Source: a bacterium
Lineage (GTDB): Bacteria > UBP18 > UBA7526
Length of the DNA stretch: 19,557 nt
Assembly (NCBI GenBank): GCA_011049955.1
Contig: DRGV01000023.1
Coordinates: 1-19,557, forward strand
Direction of reading: 5' to 3'
The position numbers and the translations under genes were made by a program. Below the pieces are notes generated by a model. The model saw only the letters and a list, made by a program, of their open reading frames with translations, had not been told where the DNA came from and did no database searches. Below, one piece after another: positions 7,237 to 14,142 of this stretch (position 1 is its first letter; the number at the start of each line of letters is the position of its first letter).

Positions 7237-7704
7237 TTATTTGACAGTAATCAGGTCTTTTAGCCCTTCATAGGTCTTGGGGCCGATCCTGGGTGTCCTG
7301 GTGATATCCTCAATACTGGAGAAGGGTCGAGTGGCGATGATGCCCTGGGCGGTCTTGGGGCCGATCCTGGGCAGGGTCTCCAGCTGAGCCTGGGTGGCGG
7401 TATTGATGTTGATCTTCCCGGTCGCAGCAGCTGGGGCTATAGGCGCTACAGCAAGAGGGGCCTCAGCAATCACCGGGGCCACTTCTGCCCTGGGCTCTAA
7501 GGGAGCCATCTCCTCTAAGGGAACCATCTCTTCAAGAGGGATTAGTTCCTTCTTCTCCAGTTCCACTTCCTTTGGTCTCTGACGACATCCGGCCAAAAGG
7601 ATGAGGCCCAAAGCCAAAATTCCCACCAAGATAACGGCGCGCTTCGCTTGCCCCGTCTTTTGCTTATTGAAGTTCCGATGCCTCAAAATAATCTTCTTTC
7701 TCAT
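7237..7704 (-). CDS. ComEA-like helix-hairpin-helix lipoprotein
   Basis: ATG 7704 is chosen because AAAGGAGGTG lies at 7711-7720; the longer frame from 7731 begins upstream of that site. The 155-residue protein has a basic N-terminus, a hydrophobic stretch and a lipobox LLAGC with Cys40, so it should be a lipoprotein. Next come a Glu/Pro-rich linker containing a repeated PLEEM unit (about 50-90) and a tandem HhH module at the C-terminus (GKININTATQAQLETLPRIG ... TPRIGPKTYEGLKDLITV), the same fold ComEA uses to bind DNA. It lacks the SLBB domain of the neighbouring ComEA. Likely a second periplasmic dsDNA-binding protein tethered by lipid, possibly on the outer membrane; the membrane cannot be settled from sequence (R follows the Cys, not D). 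Confidence 0.88.
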   Translation of the reverse strand: MRKKIILRHRNFNKQKTGQAKRAVILVGILALGLILLAGCRQRPKEVELEKKELIPLEEMVPLEEMAPLEPRAEVAPVIAEAPLAVAPIAPAAATGKININTATQAQLETLPRIGPKTAQGIIATRPFSSIEDITRTPRIGPKTYEGLKDLITVK

Positions 7705-7710
7705 TCTCTT

Positions 7711-7720
7711 CACCTCCTTT
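7711..7720 (-). promoter_or_regulatory. Ribosome-binding site fixing the HhH-lipoprotein start
   Basis: AAAGGAGGTG on the - strand, 6 nt before ATG 7704. It gives the start that leaves a proper lipoprotein signal. Confidence 0.9.
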
Positions 7721-7758
7721 CTTCTACACAAATTTCTTCTATCGTTCCAAGATATCCT

Positions 7759-7880
7759 CGCTACGCTCGGAATCTGATTATCCCAACGGGATCCCTTTGG
7801 GACACAAATTGTTAATAATGATTACACAGATACTCCTTAGCAGCCTTTAATCTGCGTAATCTGTCTTAATCGGTGTAATC
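7759..7880. repeat. Clustered inverted repeats in the gap 7705-7950
   Basis: From left to right: CTCGCTACGCTCGG (from about 7757), hairpin ATCCCAACGGGAT (7780-7792) joined to hairpin TCCCTTTGGGA (7792-7802), then an inverted pair GATTACACAGAT (7820-7831) / ATCGGTGTAATC (7869-7880) enclosing a further ATCTGCGTAATCTG stretch. No coding potential on either strand. Confidence 0.65.
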
Positions 7881-7950
7881 AAGCGTAGGATTGAAAATCC
7901 GAAGCTACAAACTACATATGTAAAAATACAAGAGAATTACCTATTACCGT

Positions 7951-8988
7951 CTAATCTGTCAACTCCCCGGTCCTAATTACTTCGTAGTCCTTTCCATCAG
8001 TAGTAATGACTACATGGCCATCCTGATCGGTGCGATAGATTTCAATTCCTCTCTCTCTTAATTTTTTCAAGGTTTTCGGTGTAGGGTGGCCATAGGTATT
8101 ATATCTTCCTACCCCGATTAAAGCTACTTTGGGTTTCACAAAATCAAGAAATAGTGGAGTACTTGAAGTATTGGAGCCATGGTGACCTACCTGTAAGAAA
8201 GTAGACTCTAATCCTGGGCCGTAAGTCTCAACCAGTTCTCTTTCTGCCTCCTTCTCTATATCACCAGTGAAGAGGAAACTAACCTTTCCATAGACCAGTT
8301 TAATGACTATTGAGCTATTATTACTGCTACTGTAAAGATTATCTGGATGTAGGATTTGAGCGAATACGTCCTCTCCCCAATCCAGTACTTGTCCCCGACG
8401 GGCAAGGCGAAATTTGATCCCCCTTCTATTAATAGGGTCCAGGAAAGCTTTATAGGTGGGGGTGGGCTTGGGAAAAGCAATATCCCATACCTCGCCAATC
8501 TCAAGTCTATCTTCATTAAGAATAGTAATAAAGCCTCCCATATGATCGCTATCCGGACCAGTTACGGCAATGGTATCGATGCGTTTAATCCCTTTCTTCT
8601 CTAAAATAGGGAGGATAACCCGAGCCCCGGCATCGAAGTAGCGTTTAAATTTAAAATCTGGGTTAGCCCCTTCTCCGGCGTCGTACATAATCACCCTTCC
8701 TTCGGGTGTTTCGATGAGAAAAGAAAGGCCCTGGCCTACATCTAATAGGGTGACGGTAAGCTTCTCGGGCGGTTGATATGCTTTCTCTTTTGTCTCTACG
8801 GAACTGGGGAGAGAAGCCTCCTTAAAGGAGGGATAAAGAGCCTGGCGCCAGTTGGCATTTAAAGCTAATCCCCAAAGAGAGGAAGCGAGTAAGAGTAGAA
8901 TAATGACTAAAGAGAAGAAACCTTTATTTGATTTTTTCACTTCTTTTGGTCTCTCCGGTTCTCTCTCTACTTGATAGGCCTCGACCAT
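7951..8988 (-). CDS. Membrane-anchored ComEC-type metallo-beta-lactamase-fold protein
   Basis: A 345-residue protein with a basic cytoplasmic N-terminus, one TM (about 24-44), a linker, and a domain matching the C-terminal MBL domain of ComEC (about 77-338) but without the channel. Motifs: LLDVGQG, TGPDSDH (143-149) where ComEC has THPHADH, FTGD (240-243), GHHGSNTSS (268-276) and YGHP (299-302). The first metal-binding His is Gly144. The second is Asp146, a change seen in other ComEC-type MBLs (HPDADH). Asp148, His149, Asp243, His269/270 and His301 remain. With one N-terminal TM after a positive stretch the domain would face the periplasm. Its start is embedded in a repeat shared with the gene at 10253-13651. 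It may be a separate nuclease or phosphodiesterase, or a non-catalytic uptake partner. Confidence 0.88.
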   Translation of the reverse strand: MVEAYQVEREPERPKEVKKSNKGFFSLVIILLLLASSLWGLALNANWRQALYPSFKEASLPSSVETKEKAYQPPEKLTVTLLDVGQGLSFLIETPEGRVIMYDAGEGANPDFKFKRYFDAGARVILPILEKKGIKRIDTIAVTGPDSDHMGGFITILNEDRLEIGEVWDIAFPKPTPTYKAFLDPINRRGIKFRLARRGQVLDWGEDVFAQILHPDNLYSSSNNSSIVIKLVYGKVSFLFTGDIEKEAERELVETYGPGLESTFLQVGHHGSNTSSTPLFLDFVKPKVALIGVGRYNTYGHPTPKTLKKLRERGIEIYRTDQDGHVVITTDGKDYEVIRTGELTD

Positions 8989-9018
8989 TTTACCCTCACT
9001 TCGTTCGGGAGTTTACAG
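8974..9018. repeat. Shared 5' leader repeat, copy 1
   Basis: This 45-bp block covers the first five codons of the ComEC-type MBL gene (MVEAY) and its upstream leader. It matches 13637-13681, the start (MVQAY) and leader of the giant ComEC-like gene, at 40 of 45 positions. On the - strand the block's GTGAGGG serves as the ribosome-binding site before the ATG. Confidence 0.85.
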
Positions 9019-9236
9019 TAACCAGTTTACAGTTTACAGTAAAATTACAAGCACCAAGCACCTAAATATTCGGCTACGCCGAAGCTTTCTTCGCCAAAGG
9101 CGAATCAATACAAACAATATACAATGGCCGAAATTACAATGACCAAAACAATTTGTTTTGAACATTTGGTAATTGGAATTTGGGATTTGTTTGTGATTTG
9201 TAATTTGTGGTTTGGAATTTATTATTCTGGTTACTG
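9016..9236. repeat. Nested large palindrome between HhH and ComEC-MBL genes
   Basis: Outer arms CAGTAACCAG (9016-9025) and CTGGTTACTG (9227-9236) are perfect. Inside are two short hairpins (TTCGGC/GCCGAA 9069-9083 and TTCGCC/GGCGAA 9090-9104), then an inner palindrome bounded by ACAAACAA (9110-9117) and TTTGTTTGT (9186-9194). The block 9133-9194 recurs at 13745-13806 with about 4 differences in 62. No believable gene. Confidence 0.75.
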
Positions 9237-9266
9237 TTCGCTGGTTACTGGTTACTATTACGTTAT

Positions 9267-9812
9267 TTACTGGGGTCTGGTGATCCAGGTATCGGGAATC
9301 CCATCCCCATCAGTATCTATCTTAACAATGACCATTTTCTTCTCTTTCTCCGGGGCTTTGGCCCTTTCTGCCGGAGGCTTATAATCTTCTATTCCCTTGC
9401 CACTCACAGTAATAGAGTCCTTTAGTCTCTCAAAAGTCTTCTCTCCAATTCCATGAAGCTTCATAATATCCTCAATCCTTCCGTAAGGTCGTCCGGCGAT
9501 AATCTTTGCTGCGGTCTTGGGTCCCACGCGGTAAAGTTTTTGCAATTCCTCTGAGGAGGCGGTATTGATATTTATCGCTAAGGCGGCTTTAAGTTTTTCC
9601 TTTTCCTTTTTAGCCAGTTTCCTAATAGGGGCCTTCTCGGTCACTACTGCTGGCCTGGGTGAGACCGGTTCTTCAATAACGGGTTTCTCTAACTCTTGAG
9701 GAAGAGATGTTGGATATTCCTGTGATATTCTATAGCCCAAGACCCCTCCCCCAGAAAGAAAAGCCAGGAGAAGGATGATGACTACTAATCGCTGGCCAGA
9801 AGAAAGGGCCAT
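9267..9812 (-). CDS. TM-anchored helix-hairpin-helix protein with calcium-loop-like tail
   Basis: ATG 9812 follows AAGGAGAG, which lies in the end of the nuclease gene 5 nt away. The 181-residue protein has an N-terminal TM (about 9-26), a Pro/Glu/Lys linker, a ComEA-type tandem HhH module at 80-137 (INTASSEELQKLYRVGPKT ... HGIGEKTFERLKDSITV), a charged linker, and a C-terminal DTDGDGIPD (166-174). That last motif is the loop of thrombospondin type-3/EF-hand-like calcium sites. There is no SLBB domain. It is the third ComEA-like protein here and the last gene of a tight operon (giant ComEC-like, nuclease, this gene). A single loop alone may be only a sorting or interaction tail; calcium binding is inferred from the motif. 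Confidence 0.88.
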   Translation of the reverse strand: MALSSGQRLVVIILLLAFLSGGGVLGYRISQEYPTSLPQELEKPVIEEPVSPRPAVVTEKAPIRKLAKKEKEKLKAALAININTASSEELQKLYRVGPKTAAKIIAGRPYGRIEDIMKLHGIGEKTFERLKDSITVSGKGIEDYKPPAERAKAPEKEKKMVIVKIDTDGDGIPDTWITRPQ

Positions 9813-9817
9813 CTATC

Positions 9818-10249
9818 TTACTCTCCTTCTTTCTCAAGGGAGGACGAAAGGATACTGTCAATATTTTCTGTAGCTATATCCTTAGTCTCGATGGAGATGA
9901 GGGTCATTCCTTCCATGCGATATAGTTTTTCTTTGTCTTCCCTATGTCGTTTATAATTGGGATCTTTCATAATCCCCCAGTATTCGATGACTACATTCTC
10001 TCTGGGAAGATAGAAGTCGGGACGGATGATCTCAGAGGCGATCTCTTTTTCCTGGTCATACTCATACTCAATATTATGCTCAAAGAGCCAGTCGGCAATC
10101 CTCACCTCTCCATGAGACTGGACCTTTTCCCCTTTCTTGGTGGAGAGAATTTTTTTCTGATCCACTTCCTTCTCAAATAATCTCTTATCAAAGAGTAAAA
10201 AGAGGATGACTAATATTATGCCAAAACTCATAAGGGTGATGAAATTCAT
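9818..10249 (-). CDS. Membrane-anchored PD-(D/E)XK-type nuclease
   Basis: A 143-residue protein with an N-terminal TM (1-20) and a compact restriction-endonuclease-like domain. SHGEVRIADWL (45-55) provides the first-helix Glu48, IRPDFYLP (75-82) the metal-binding Asp78, and VVIEYWG (86-92) Glu89. The downstream YKRHREDKEKLY carries the Lys that often replaces the one missing after the EXW strand in this DUF559/helicase-associated subfamily. ATG 10249 lies 3 nt after the stop of the ComEC-like gene, and its stop lies 5 nt before the HhH gene, so all three are surely cotranscribed. Likely role: cutting DNA at the membrane during uptake, as EndA or NucA do elsewhere, although its fold differs from theirs. 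The side of the membrane it faces is not certain (FDKRLFEK after the TM could favour the cytoplasm). Confidence 0.85.
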   Translation of the reverse strand: MNFITLMSFGIILVILFLLFDKRLFEKEVDQKKILSTKKGEKVQSHGEVRIADWLFEHNIEYEYDQEKEIASEIIRPDFYLPRENVVIEYWGIMKDPNYKRHREDKEKLYRMEGMTLISIETKDIATENIDSILSSSLEKEGE

Positions 10250-10252
10250 ACC

Positions 10253-13200
10253 CTACCTACCTTTCATAAGCAATGGTCTCTCATGCTTTGAGCGACTGCG
10301 CATACTCTCCATCCAGTATCTTCTTCCATCAGAGGTGATAATAACTGCCATATCCTCGTATTTATCGTTATTATAGACCTTTTGAACCTCTCCCCGATAC
10401 TTGGCTAAGGTCTCTTGCATCTCCTTCTTAAGCTGCCTGGCGGTCATCTTATCCCGGCCAGCGTATTTGGCATTCCCATAAGAGAGGACCGCTACCCGGG
10501 GATTGACCGCCCTTAAGAAATTAGGGGTGCTGGAATTAATACTTCCATGGGCTGGGATCTGTAGGATATCGCTTCTCAAAACATTCCCGGAAGCCACTAA
10601 TCTCGCTTCTCCTTCTGGGCCAAGGTTCGAGGTAAATAGGAAGGTATTATTACCATAGATGAGCCTCATCACTATGGAATTGGCCGAGAGGTTGGAGTAG
10701 GCATAATCGATTTTAGGTTCCATGGGATTCAGGATATAGAATTCCAAGTCTTTGCCCCGAAATCTCTCTTTAGCGATGATGGTTCCATAACTCCCCTTCT
10801 TATGGGTGACCATCCTCTCCTTCAGGACTTTCAAGAGTTCCCGATAGGTTTCATAGGTTTCCTGGACAGATTCTTTATCCCTATTCTCCCAAAAATATTT
10901 ATCGTTCAAGAGGGCGAGGAATTCGTCATAGGAGATATCCGGGCTTACCCGGTCGGGACCCAGACTATCGATGAATTGGTCGACCTCGAAGTTCTTAATG
11001 ATGGAGATCAGTCCCCCCATATGCTCTAAGCTGGGGTTGGTGAGTACTACCGTATCCAATCTCTTGATTCCTTCCTTCACCAGGACCGGGGCGATGGTCT
11101 TCTCTCCCGTATCCCAGGTAGGGCTGCGGTATCCCCCATCTATGAGGATATTCTTTCCCTTAGGGGTCTGGATGAGGATGGAGTCCCCGTATCCCACGGA
11201 GAGGTAGAGGACCTTCAGAAGCGGCTTTCTCCGGGCAGATAGAGAACCGATGAAGAAGAGAAGAGCAACGAGAGCCACGATTATCCCGGCACGGATCCTC
11301 CCTCTTACTAACGCTTTTTTCTCCTCCTTAAGTTTTTCTATCTCCTCAGGAAATTCGGCCTGGGCTTCCTTCTTCTTAATCTCCTTCTCGATACTCTTAA
11401 GATTGGGACAGGTGAGTTTTTTGTGCAGGTCATCGAAATAGATATAGACTAAGAGGAGGGAGAAATAGCCGGCTAACTGATAGACGGTAGGGGTCTTCTC
11501 AAAGGGGTAGCGAAAAATATTGGTGGCGGTATAGGAGAGCCATAAGAAGAGTTTGACCAGGAGCCAGTTGCCGGCATTCATGAGCAAAGCCAGGTACTGG
11601 CCCAACCAGGGGATGACCATCCCTAAGATGCCCGCCATTATCCCTAAAGGAATGATGGTGGTAATGATGGGGATGGCGATGAAGTTGCTATAGGGGCCGG
11701 CATAGGGAACGTGCTTGAAGTAATAGAGGGAGAGGGGAAGCATCATCCCTAAGTTGATGGCTACCTGGGCAGCGAGGAAGGCGAAGAACCACTTGGCGAG
11801 AAAGAAGGGGTTTCCATCACCTAAGCCAAACCTGAAGAGTGGTCCTCCCCGGGTTAAATTCCCTAAGACATATCCACTAGCAGTATTGATATTAATCCCG
11901 GCCTTCTCTATCTTTCCCTTGAGTCTTGAGAAGGTTCCTCTATCTATACCCGGAACCTGGGCCAGTTCCTCTATGCTCTTAAAGCCCCCCTGTTTCTCAC
12001 GATAGAGAACAATATTCGTTACCTTGCGGAACCTTCCCAGGCGATGACGCCTCTGGATGATATAGGAGACTACAAGGAGGAGGAAAGCGAAGATGATGAA
12101 CTGTCCCATAGTGGAGAGTTCCTTGAAGGCCTCTCTCTGAAAGTAGGAGATAAGGGGAAAGATAAGGGCGATGATTAAGAGGGCCACGGATGGAAGGCCT
12201 TTCAGTTTCTTTAAATACCTCATGGTGGGGTTGGTAATCAGTCCTAAGGATAGGACAGCACCGAAGGAGAGGGTGAAACTGGCCTCGGTCAGGACCAGGG
12301 GGTTGAGGAGAAGAATGGCGGTACCGGCGATGGGGATGGATAAGAGGAGGGAGTAGCGCAGGCCGATACCCATTGCCCAGAGGAGGAGGGCGATGGAGAC
12401 CATGATAAAGGCCCGCATGGTGGAGGGGCGGGCACCGGTAAGGGCGGTGAATATCATCAGGGCGAAGAAGATCATAAAGAAAAGGGTAAAGGCTGCTGCC
12501 TTCTCTCTTGACTTGAACAGAAGGAGGGAGATACCGAAGAGCATTCCAGCGATTACCGTTACGTGGAGGCCGGAGACCGCTATGACGTGGATGGTCCCCG
12601 CATGGCGGAAAGCATCCTCCACGCTTAAGGGAGACCAGGGATAGCGGTAAAGCTTTATTAATCCATGACGCAGGCCCAGGGTAACCCCACCTAGGAAGGC
12701 GCTCTCTGGATAGGGCATGGTCTTCTTGAAGACAGCAAGCATCCTCTTCTTGATGCCCAGGGCGGCCTCTACCCAGAGCCTCCCCCTGGTCTCTTTTAAA
12801 ATCTCAATGGGAGGGGCCCAGCGGCTGGGAAAGGTGAGTGGGGACTTGGCATATATCCCGCTGTTCCTCAGGTATCTTTTATAGTCAAAGGTTCCCGGAT
12901 TATTAGAGGGTTGCTCGGCAAATAGAGGAGCGTGTAACTTGACGGTATAGCCCAGTGCCTCGGATGAGGATATCTTTTTATAAACATCCCATCCAATCAT
13001 GGGAGTAGTAGTTACTAATATATCCCCTTTAATCTTTTCAACAAAGGGACCATCCGGGGGTTCGCGTTGAATCTTAGAAGGTCGAATAACGAGATTGGTG
13101 CCCTTTTCCACCATCTCCCCGGTTTCGGGATCGGTATGATACCTTACCTCGGGCTCCTTCCAGATCTTCCCTATGACCACCCTCTTCTCTCCCCAGTCCT

Positions 13201-13651
13201 TGCTCAAGAAACGGGTCAGATGATTAGGAGAAGAGGTATCTACCTTATTGGTATAGATGGTAATGCCTAAGAGGAGGGCTAAGATGACTAAGGAAGGGGT
13301 AGTCCATTTCATTCTTGCCGGAGAAAGTTCTGGAGGTTTCTCTGGGATGGGTAGAACCTCAGGAGGCACAGCCTCTGGTGATTTCTCTCTATAAAAGAAA
13401 AAGGCGGTCAAGCCCGCCAGAATAGCAATAATAACCCAGGCTATGGGGAGATATCGGGGAAGGATGAGAAAAGATTCGGAAGGAATGATCTGCCAATCAC
13501 GAAAACTGACCCCCTGGAAGAAGGCCGTGGCTAAGGCCACCCCCAGGATGAAGATCCAGCAGAAGAGGATTATCTCTCTTTCCCTTAATCCCATCCCCCT
13601 ACCTGCTGCCGGTTTCTCCTCTGCTACCTTTGCTCCATAGGCCTGGACCAT
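10253..13651 (-). CDS. Giant ComEC-like channel with internal HhH segment and degenerate MBL domain
   Basis: This ComEC family member has 1132 residues, some 300 more than usual. Order: TM helices (about 27-90 and 118-135), a DUF4131/OB-like region (about 155-290), and the competence membrane domain (HVIAVSGLHVTVI at 355-367; TGARPSTMRA at 405-414). That domain is interrupted at about 540-600 by an HhH-like segment (GGFKSIEELAQVPGID, SRLKGKIEKAGININTAS), then resumes with LPLSLYYFKHVPYAG. A charged loop (740-790), a TM, and a C-terminal MBL domain (about 810-1115) follow. The MBL motifs are lost: TNPSLEH (871-877) for THPHADH, FTSN (1006-1009) for FTGD, PAHGS (1033-1037), and YAGRD for FGHP. 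It is probably a DNA conduit without a metal-dependent active site. ATG 13651 sits in a repeat shared with the gene at 7951. It heads a three-gene operon. Confidence 0.93.
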   Translation of the reverse strand: MVQAYGAKVAEEKPAAGRGMGLREREIILFCWIFILGVALATAFFQGVSFRDWQIIPSESFLILPRYLPIAWVIIAILAGLTAFFFYREKSPEAVPPEVLPIPEKPPELSPARMKWTTPSLVILALLLGITIYTNKVDTSSPNHLTRFLSKDWGEKRVVIGKIWKEPEVRYHTDPETGEMVEKGTNLVIRPSKIQREPPDGPFVEKIKGDILVTTTPMIGWDVYKKISSSEALGYTVKLHAPLFAEQPSNNPGTFDYKRYLRNSGIYAKSPLTFPSRWAPPIEILKETRGRLWVEAALGIKKRMLAVFKKTMPYPESAFLGGVTLGLRHGLIKLYRYPWSPLSVEDAFRHAGTIHVIAVSGLHVTVIAGMLFGISLLLFKSREKAAAFTLFFMIFFALMIFTALTGARPSTMRAFIMVSIALLLWAMGIGLRYSLLLSIPIAGTAILLLNPLVLTEASFTLSFGAVLSLGLITNPTMRYLKKLKGLPSVALLIIALIFPLISYFQREAFKELSTMGQFIIFAFLLLVVSYIIQRRHRLGRFRKVTNIVLYREKQGGFKSIEELAQVPGIDRGTFSRLKGKIEKAGININTASGYVLGNLTRGGPLFRFGLGDGNPFFLAKWFFAFLAAQVAINLGMMLPLSLYYFKHVPYAGPYSNFIAIPIITTIIPLGIMAGILGMVIPWLGQYLALLMNAGNWLLVKLFLWLSYTATNIFRYPFEKTPTVYQLAGYFSLLLVYIYFDDLHKKLTCPNLKSIEKEIKKKEAQAEFPEEIEKLKEEKKALVRGRIRAGIIVALVALLFFIGSLSARRKPLLKVLYLSVGYGDSILIQTPKGKNILIDGGYRSPTWDTGEKTIAPVLVKEGIKRLDTVVLTNPSLEHMGGLISIIKNFEVDQFIDSLGPDRVSPDISYDEFLALLNDKYFWENRDKESVQETYETYRELLKVLKERMVTHKKGSYGTIIAKERFRGKDLEFYILNPMEPKIDYAYSNLSANSIVMRLIYGNNTFLFTSNLGPEGEARLVASGNVLRSDILQIPAHGSINSSTPNFLRAVNPRVAVLSYGNAKYAGRDKMTARQLKKEMQETLAKYRGEVQKVYNNDKYEDMAVIITSDGRRYWMESMRSRSKHERPLLMKGR

Positions 13652-13681
13652 CTTGTCCTCACTACGTTCGGGAGTTTACAG
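13637..13681. repeat. Shared 5' leader repeat, copy 2
   Basis: Matches 8974-9018 at 40 of 45 positions. It covers the first five codons (MVQAY) of the giant ComEC-like gene and the leader with GTGAGGAC as ribosome-binding site. Confidence 0.85.
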
Positions 13682-13689
13682 CAATCAAA

Positions 13690-13856
13690 GACTGCAAATT
13701 CCAATACACAAATTACAAATCACAAACAATGTACAATAACCAAAATCACAATGACCAAAACGGTTTGTTTTGAACATTAGGTAATTGGAATTTGGGATTT
13801 GTTTGTAATTTGGTACTTGGGATTTGGAATTTATTTACGCTGGTTACTGGTTATTC
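13690..13856. repeat. Large imperfect palindrome upstream of giant ComEC-like gene
   Basis: The left half (ACAAATTACAAATCACAAAC, ending about 13728) and right half (GGGATTTGTTTGTAATTTGG, about 13795-13814) are near reverse complements around a centre near 13760. The block 13745-13806 is the second copy of 9133-9194, and the CTGGTTACTGG near 13850 matches the outer arm at 9227. With 13863-13940 this fills the gap between 13652 and 13957; nothing coding is seen. Confidence 0.75.
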
Positions 13857-13862
13857 TAAGCC

Positions 13863-13940
13863 TATTTCTGAGTGTTAACAAAGAAACAAGGTTCTTGAGC
13901 GATAGCAAAAGGTTCTTATTTCTGAGTGTTAACGAAGAAA
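13863..13940. repeat. Direct repeat with GTTAAC-centred dyads, 54-bp spacing
   Basis: Copies at 13863-13886 and 13917-13940 differ at one position. Each carries TTTCT, then GTTAAC, then AGAAA, an imperfect dyad. AAGGTTCTT also occurs twice in the interval. They lie directly after the small TM gene and upstream of the ComEC-like operon, so they could be paired operator sites or part of a repeat. Confidence 0.6.
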
Positions 13941-13957
13941 GAGACAACTTGCTTGGC

Positions 13958-14125
13958 TCATTTTTCCACCTGAACTGCGGGATAGTAGTCCCGATTACTC
14001 CTCAGGTTGCTCTCTATATCGTAAGCAAAGTCTCTCTTGAATTTGGCAACGATTAATACTACAAACCCGACCAGAAAGGCGACTAATAAGAGACGCAGAA
14101 GGTCCCGACGCTCCATAGTGCGCAT
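13958..14125 (-). CDS. Small single-TM protein (55 aa)
   Basis: A short gene read directly from the - strand: ATG at 14125-14123 and TGA at 13960-13958, encoding MRTMERRDLLRLLLVAFLVG, then FVVLIVAKFKRDFAYDIESN, then LRSNRDYYPAVQVEK. AAAGGAGGA lies at 14134-14142, 8 nt before the ATG and overlapping the TAA of the upstream nuclease gene, so translation is probably coupled. A basic N-terminus, one TM (about 9-27) and a 28-residue polar tail predict a bitopic inner-membrane protein with the tail outside. I do not recognise a family. Position suggests a membrane partner of the Fe-S nuclease, or a minor DNA-uptake component. Another ATG four codons in could also be used. Confidence 0.75.
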   Translation of the reverse strand: MRTMERRDLLRLLLVAFLVGFVVLIVAKFKRDFAYDIESNLRSNRDYYPAVQVEK

Positions 14126-14133
14126 CTTCTCTA

Positions 14134-14142
14134 TCCTCCTTT
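14134..14142 (-). promoter_or_regulatory. Ribosome-binding site of the 55-aa protein
   Basis: AAAGGAGGA on the - strand overlaps the stop codon (14143-14141) of the preceding nuclease gene. It supports both the short gene and its coupling to the nuclease. Confidence 0.85.

Noticed and set aside
7705..7731. Earlier start for the HhH lipoprotein
   Set aside because: AAAGGAGGTG lies inside the extension, just before ATG 7704, and the shorter protein has a regular lipoprotein signal.
9124..9384. Open + strand frame of 86 codons
   Set aside because: It lies in the palindromic repeat block and runs into the HhH gene on the other strand; composition is repeat-like, with no ribosome-binding site.
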